Made by a program: the position numbers and the translations under genes. A stretch of 64,000 nucleotides of DNA from Treponema bryantii. Its GTDB lineage: Bacteria; Spirochaetota; Spirochaetia; Treponematales; Treponemataceae. Below the pieces are notes generated by a model. That model was not told the origin of the DNA. It was given only the letters and a program-made list of their open reading frames with translations, and made no database searches. How positions within the stretch are numbered: position 1 is the stretch's first letter; every line of letters begins with the position of its first letter. Where the stretch lies: NCBI RefSeq assembly GCF_900111035.1, contig NZ_FOFU01000004.1, positions 124,001 through 188,000 on the forward strand, read 5' to 3'. Positions 60,351 through 64,000 of the stretch are shown here, in pieces.

Positions 60351-61040
60351 GTGAATAATGTTGATTTAAAACAGATTAAGGCTGTTGCATTTGACATCGA
60401 TGGTACTCTCTACAGGGCATGGAAGTTCAATCTTCGTATTGCTCCTTATTTTCTGTTTCATTCTTTCTTCTTCTTGAAATATGGTCTCGTTCGCAACATT
60501 ATGCATAGAACTGAGCCAACTCCAGAATTTGTAAAACTCCAGGCTTCGCACATGGCAAAAAAGCTCAAGTGTTCGCCGGAAGAAGCAGAACAAAGACTTG
60601 AAAAGATTATTTACAAAGGACTGGAAAAATACTTTGTAAACCTGAAGCCTTGCAAAGGGGCTTTGGAATTCATTCATAAACTCAAAGATAATGGATATAA
60701 ACTTGGACTTCTCTCTGATTTCCCTCCTGAACAGAAGGGTGATATCTGGGGAGTCCGTGATTTATGTGATGTAGTTCTTGGTTCAGAAGAGGCGGGAGCT
60801 CTTAAACCGGATCCTACTCCATTTCTCCGACTGGCAAAGGAATTCAACCTGCCGCCGGAACAAATTCTTTATGTGGGAAATCATCACAAATACGACATTC
60901 TTGGAGCGCACAACGCGGGCATGAAAACAGCCTGGCTGATTCTTCCGCATTGCGGATGGATTGGTAAAAAATCAAAAATAGCTGATTTAACTTTCTGGCA
61001 TTATAACCAGTTATCAGACTGGTTCTTTGGTTCAGAATAA
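60351..61040 (+). CDS. HAD-superfamily phosphatase
   Basis: A 229-residue hydrolase with the motifs VAFDIDGTLY (nucleophile Asp near residue 14), GLLSDFPPE, LKPDPTPF (Lys) and ILYVGNHHKYDILGAHNAGM (metal site), separated by a helical cap with a hydrophobic patch. Family members dephosphorylate phosphoglycolate and other small phosphates; the substrate cannot be told. An earlier ATG at 60303 would add 16 residues but lies upstream of the -10 box; VNNVDLKQIKAVAFDIDG from GTG at 60351 fits the family start. Confidence 0.82.
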   Translation: MNNVDLKQIKAVAFDIDGTLYRAWKFNLRIAPYFLFHSFFFLKYGLVRNIMHRTEPTPEFVKLQASHMAKKLKCSPEEAEQRLEKIIYKGLEKYFVNLKPCKGALEFIHKLKDNGYKLGLLSDFPPEQKGDIWGVRDLCDVVLGSEEAGALKPDPTPFLRLAKEFNLPPEQILYVGNHHKYDILGAHNAGMKTAWLILPHCGWIGKKSKIADLTFWHYNQLSDWFFGSE

Positions 61041-61067
61041 CAATAAAAAATTGGGTGGGGATAAAAA

Positions 61068-64000
61068 ATGGAAATCTTAATCGCAATTCTCTTTTCTACA
61101 GTCATTTCAATGGGAGTGTCTTTGTACTTCCGTATGCTAAGTAAGAAAGACGACCCTCTGGAACGAATCAATAAATTTGCAAACAAGAAAACTAATGAAC
61201 TCAACGAAGCTTTTGGAAAAATTCAGACCAGATTCAATACGATTATTTCAGACTTCAACGCACAGCAGACACAGGCAAATGCCGCAGTAAAACTTTTAAA
61301 GCAGCAGAATGAAGATTTTAACGCTAAGATGCAGACCTTTGATCAGAGCATCAATGCAGTAAAAAACATTAAATCTCAGATTGATGCATATTCAAAAATT
61401 CTCAACGAGCTCAATGATATGACAGCTCAGGTTGAAGAGAATCTTGAACGTCTTCATAAGGAAAGCGGTGTAATTACTTCTCTTGATGGAAAGCTCTCAA
61501 AACAGCAGCAGCAGATTGTCGCAATCGAAAAGAAAATTCCAGAAATCTCAAAGGAATTCTCAGCAAAGAATGCAGAGCAGCTTAAGGCAGTTGGCACTAC
61601 ACTCATTGAGAACTATGAAACCCGTGCTGCAAAACTTACAGCAGATATTAAAGCATCACAGGGAGATGCAGAAAAAGCTCTCAGTGAAATCAGACAGAGT
61701 ATTCAGGAAGCTTATAATGATGCTGCAGCCAGTGCAGAAAAACTTGAAAACACAGCCTTTGTTCACCTCAGCGAGCAGGCTCAGCAGAGAACAGATAAAT
61801 ATCTTAAAGAACTCGGTGATCAGACAGCAGCCCTTCAGAGTGAACTCGAGAAGCAGACTCTCGCAATCAGAAATGACATTACAAACAGAACAGGAATCAT
61901 TCATTCTGAACTTGAAGCAAAAGAAAAAGAACTTATCAAAATGTTTGAAGATAAGACAGCCGCTGCAACTGCTTCTTACAAAGAATCTGAAAACAAGCTC
62001 CTTACAGATGCAAAAACAAATCTCATAAAGATTAACGAAAAGTTCAACGAAAAACTCGGACAGCTTTCAGAAGCCTTTGCCGGTAAAGTGGATGCACTTC
62101 AGACAAAATACAATCAGCAGCTTGAATCTATCGGCGGACGTAACGACGGAATTATTGCAAAAACTCTTGCCCGCTTTAATGAAGACAGCAATAAACTTGA
62201 AGCAGAATACACAAAGCAGATGGAAAGCATTCAGAAGAAAAATGAAGGTAACTACTCTGCCCTTTCTGAAAAGTTCAACAGTGACTTCCAGAAATTCCAG
62301 GAAGCCTATACTTCTGCTTTTGAGAATGCAACCGCTACAAATAATAAGAAGGTAAATGACTTCAACCAGCTCTTTGTAGAAGAACACAAAAAGTTTGCAG
62401 AAGAACACGAACGCCTTATTCAGGATTTTGCTGCAGCAATAAATGAATCACAGAGCGCAAACGACAGAAAGCTTGCAGAACTCAAGGATTCTCAGGATGA
62501 ACAGATTCAGAGCCTGAACGAAATCTACAATTCAGAATATACAAAAATCAAGGAAGAATACCTCGGCCGCTTTGAGTCACTTCAGGATGAATATTCACAG
62601 CAGATTGACGGCCTTCAGAATGTATTTGGAAACCGTATCGAAGAGCTTTCTAATACAGAAGATGATTACAAGGCAAGAATTGAGAATCTCCGCAGTCAGC
62701 TCGAAATCAGTCTGCGTCAGTGCAACGAACGTTCAGCTTCTCTCCAGACAGAAATTTCTGACATGCAGGAAAAACTTACTGAAACCCTCAAACAGGTTGC
62801 TTCAGAAGCTACAACTTCCGTTCAGAATGCAGAATCTTCTGTACAGGCAATCAAGACTCAGTGTGATGAAGCAGAACGTAAAGCTGCCGCTCTTAAACCA
62901 GAACTCGAAGAAAAGATTGCTCAGATGAATATGAGTCTCGACAACGTTCAGAACGAAACTCTTCAGAAACTCGAAAGACTTCAGTCTGCAACAGAAGCTC
63001 AGATTAACGCAATTCAACAAGAAACAACTTCAAAGATTGAACAGCTTCAGGATGCATCTGATTCTCAGATTACAGCCATTCAGAGAGAAACTTCTGACAA
63101 ACTTGAACAGTTCCAGAACACATCTGAAAATCATATTGAAGAAATTCAGAAAGAAACTGAAGAAAAGATTGATCGTATTCAGACCTCGGCAGATAATCAG
63201 ATTACTGCAATTCTTTCTGAGACAGGAACAAAAATCAAAGAGTTCCAGGCTAAAACAGAGCAGGCACTTAAAGCACTTCAGAGTGATTCTGCACAGAAGT
63301 ATGAAACTATCAAGGCAGAAAGCAATTCTAAGTTTGATAATTTCAGAAAAGAAACAAATACAAAGATTGAAGTTTTCCAGAACGAAGCTGATAACCAGAT
63401 TGAAGACTTTAAGAAAGATGCTGCTTCAAAAATCGGAAGTTTCCAGAATGAAGCAGAAACTCAGATTGCAGAATTCAAAAAGGATACAACTGCAAAACTT
63501 GAAAACTTCCAGAACGAAGCAGACCGCCAGATTGAAGGCTTTAAGGGAGATACTACAACCCGTCTCGACAACTTCCAGAACGAAACAAATGCTCGTCTCG
63601 AAAGCCTTACAAAAATCATTACAGATTCTGTTCGCAAGGCAGTTTCAGAAAGCGAAGTTAAACACCTCAATATTCTTGAAAATGTCGACAGCCAGCTCAA
63701 TGCCTACAAGAAAGATATTGAATACAAACTGTCACAGATTCAGGTTTCAGAAAGCGATATCGATACACTCGAAAAGAGCCTTAAGGCTGCAATGGCCGAA
63801 GTTCAGAACAGAATTCTCAGAGACTTCGATACCTTTACTACAAGCCAGAAGCAGAAGCATGAAGAATTCAGTAATACAATCAAAGAAGATTCTGCCGAAA
63901 TTGAATCTAAGATTACAGAAATCAACCGCTCACTCGACAGCCTCAAAGAAACTGCAACCGGCAGCATGAGTGCTAAGATTCAGGAATTTGAATCAGAGTT
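61068..64000 (+). CDS. Giant membrane-anchored coiled-coil protein (SpiroCoCo type), 3' end outside window
   Basis: At least 977 residues to the window edge. MEILIAILFSTVISMGVSLYF is a single N-terminal membrane anchor; almost all the rest is alpha-helical coiled coil, rich in Glu, Gln, Lys, Ser and Thr, without cysteine-rich or catalytic regions. Text such as DDPLERINKFANKK after the anchor and the overall plan match the spirochaetal SpiroCoCo proteins, whose role is thought to be structural. Residues about 635-850 consist of consecutive 22-residue repeats. The start has GGTGGGG upstream and is 27 bases after the HAD stop. Confidence 0.75.
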   Translation, partial: MEILIAILFSTVISMGVSLYFRMLSKKDDPLERINKFANKKTNELNEAFGKIQTRFNTIISDFNAQQTQANAAVKLLKQQNEDFNAKMQTFDQSINAVKNIKSQIDAYSKILNELNDMTAQVEENLERLHKESGVITSLDGKLSKQQQQIVAIEKKIPEISKEFSAKNAEQLKAVGTTLIENYETRAAKLTADIKASQGDAEKALSEIRQSIQEAYNDAAASAEKLENTAFVHLSEQAQQRTDKYLKELGDQTAALQSELEKQTLAIRNDITNRTGIIHSELEAKEKELIKMFEDKTAAATASYKESENKLLTDAKTNLIKINEKFNEKLGQLSEAFAGKVDALQTKYNQQLESIGGRNDGIIAKTLARFNEDSNKLEAEYTKQMESIQKKNEGNYSALSEKFNSDFQKFQEAYTSAFENATATNNKKVNDFNQLFVEEHKKFAEEHERLIQDFAAAINESQSANDRKLAELKDSQDEQIQSLNEIYNSEYTKIKEEYLGRFESLQDEYSQQIDGLQNVFGNRIEELSNTEDDYKARIENLRSQLEISLRQCNERSASLQTEISDMQEKLTETLKQVASEATTSVQNAESSVQAIKTQCDEAERKAAALKPELEEKIAQMNMSLDNVQNETLQKLERLQSATEAQINAIQQETTSKIEQLQDASDSQITAIQRETSDKLEQFQNTSENHIEEIQKETEEKIDRIQTSADNQITAILSETGTKIKEFQAKTEQALKALQSDSAQKYETIKAESNSKFDNFRKETNTKIEVFQNEADNQIEDFKKDAASKIGSFQNEAETQIAEFKKDTTAKLENFQNEADRQIEGFKGDTTTRLDNFQNETNARLESLTKIITDSVRKAVSESEVKHLNILENVDSQLNAYKKDIEYKLSQIQVSESDIDTLEKSLKAAMAEVQNRILRDFDTFTTSQKQKHEEFSNTIKEDSAEIESKITEINRSLDSLKETATGSMSAKIQEFESE
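62970..63629 (+). repeat. Tandem 66-base repeats encoding 22-residue coiled-coil units
   Basis: About nine full units plus a partial one, each beginning with Ile, Leu or Tyr and ending near TxK: for example IEQLQDASDSQITAIQRET, LEQFQNTSENHIEEIQKET, LENFQNEADRQIEGFKGDT. Hydrophobic residues at positions 1, 4, 12 and 15 make each unit two 11-residue (hendecad) turns. Confidence 0.8.

Noticed and set aside
59161-60354. 397-codon open frame on the plus strand
   Set aside because: It is antisense to mnmG, which has all family motifs; the translated text is basic, Thr/Cys-rich and without domains.
62970-63629. CRISPR array suggested by regular 66-base repeats
   Set aside because: The repeats are imperfect, fully coding and lack spacers; they encode the 22-residue coiled-coil units.
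61483-63969. Several Lys/Arg/Gln-rich open frames overlapping the coiled-coil gene
   Set aside because: They are other frames of the repetitive coiled-coil coding sequence, which is continuous from 61068 to the edge.

Overview
The window comes from a spirochaete of the genus Treponema, or a very close relative; species is not claimed. It is AT-rich (roughly 40% G+C by eye). The genus markers are a long membrane-anchored coiled-coil protein of the kind called SpiroCoCo, a 7TMR-DISM chemoreceptor, a thiamine/TPP transporter like the treponemal one, a FliL-like protein and several spirochaetal lipoproteins. TTG and GTG starts are frequent. Coding density is high, the longest gap is about 250 bases, and there are no rRNA, tRNA, CRISPR or insertion-sequence genes.

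Layout. 1-6.3 kb: an EAL phosphodiesterase (cut by the left edge) diverges from an arginine cluster, argC, a cytosolic NodB deacetylase, argJ, argB and a GNAT gene. 6.3-9.4 kb: a thiamine ABC transporter (thiBPQ, minus strand) under a TPP riboswitch. 9.4-16 kb: thrH, a divergent-deacetylase protein, tsaD, an FRG-domain gene, then a tyrosine-rich leader peptide with a terminator/antiterminator in front of aroF and tyrA, and a TrmR-like methyltransferase. 16-23.3 kb: a chemoreceptor gene broken by one in-frame TGA, a LemA/TPM membrane-protein cluster, adk and a second chemoreceptor. 23.4-25.6 kb: a metal ABC transporter with a Fur-family-like operator and a lipoprotein whose signal peptide is encoded by an interspersed repeat. 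25.6-29.6 kb: two secreted carbohydrate-type lipoproteins (Spherulin-4-like and DUF4874/DUF4832). 29.8-36.8 kb: leuS, and a partner-switching module of two SpoIIE-type phosphatases with a STAS protein. 36.9-40.8 kb: grpE-dnaK-dnaJ. 40.9-48.8 kb: apt, asnA, a possible cysteine-less radical-SAM relative, a periplasmic-binding-like/GGDEF protein, a pseudouridine synthase and an acidic-repeat membrane protein. 48.9-64 kb: hflX, a FliL-like gene, pepF, a second PBP-like/GGDEF protein, adenosine deaminase, a methyltransferase, an HD-GYP phosphodiesterase, mnmG, a HAD phosphatase and the start of the giant coiled-coil protein.

Themes. (1) A complete ribosome-mediated tyrosine attenuator controls the first step and the tyrosine branch of aromatic synthesis (aroF-tyrA); this is the best candidate for an undescribed system. 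(2) Several genes have a sigma70-type -10 box ending 5-8 bases before the start codon and no Shine-Dalgarno sequence, suggesting that leaderless mRNAs are common here. (3) Several families of palindromic interspersed elements sit just after stop codons or in gaps; one has become the signal-peptide core of a lipoprotein, and one pair shows compensatory base changes. (4) Cyclic-di-GMP turnover is well represented: one EAL, two GGDEF and one HD-GYP protein.
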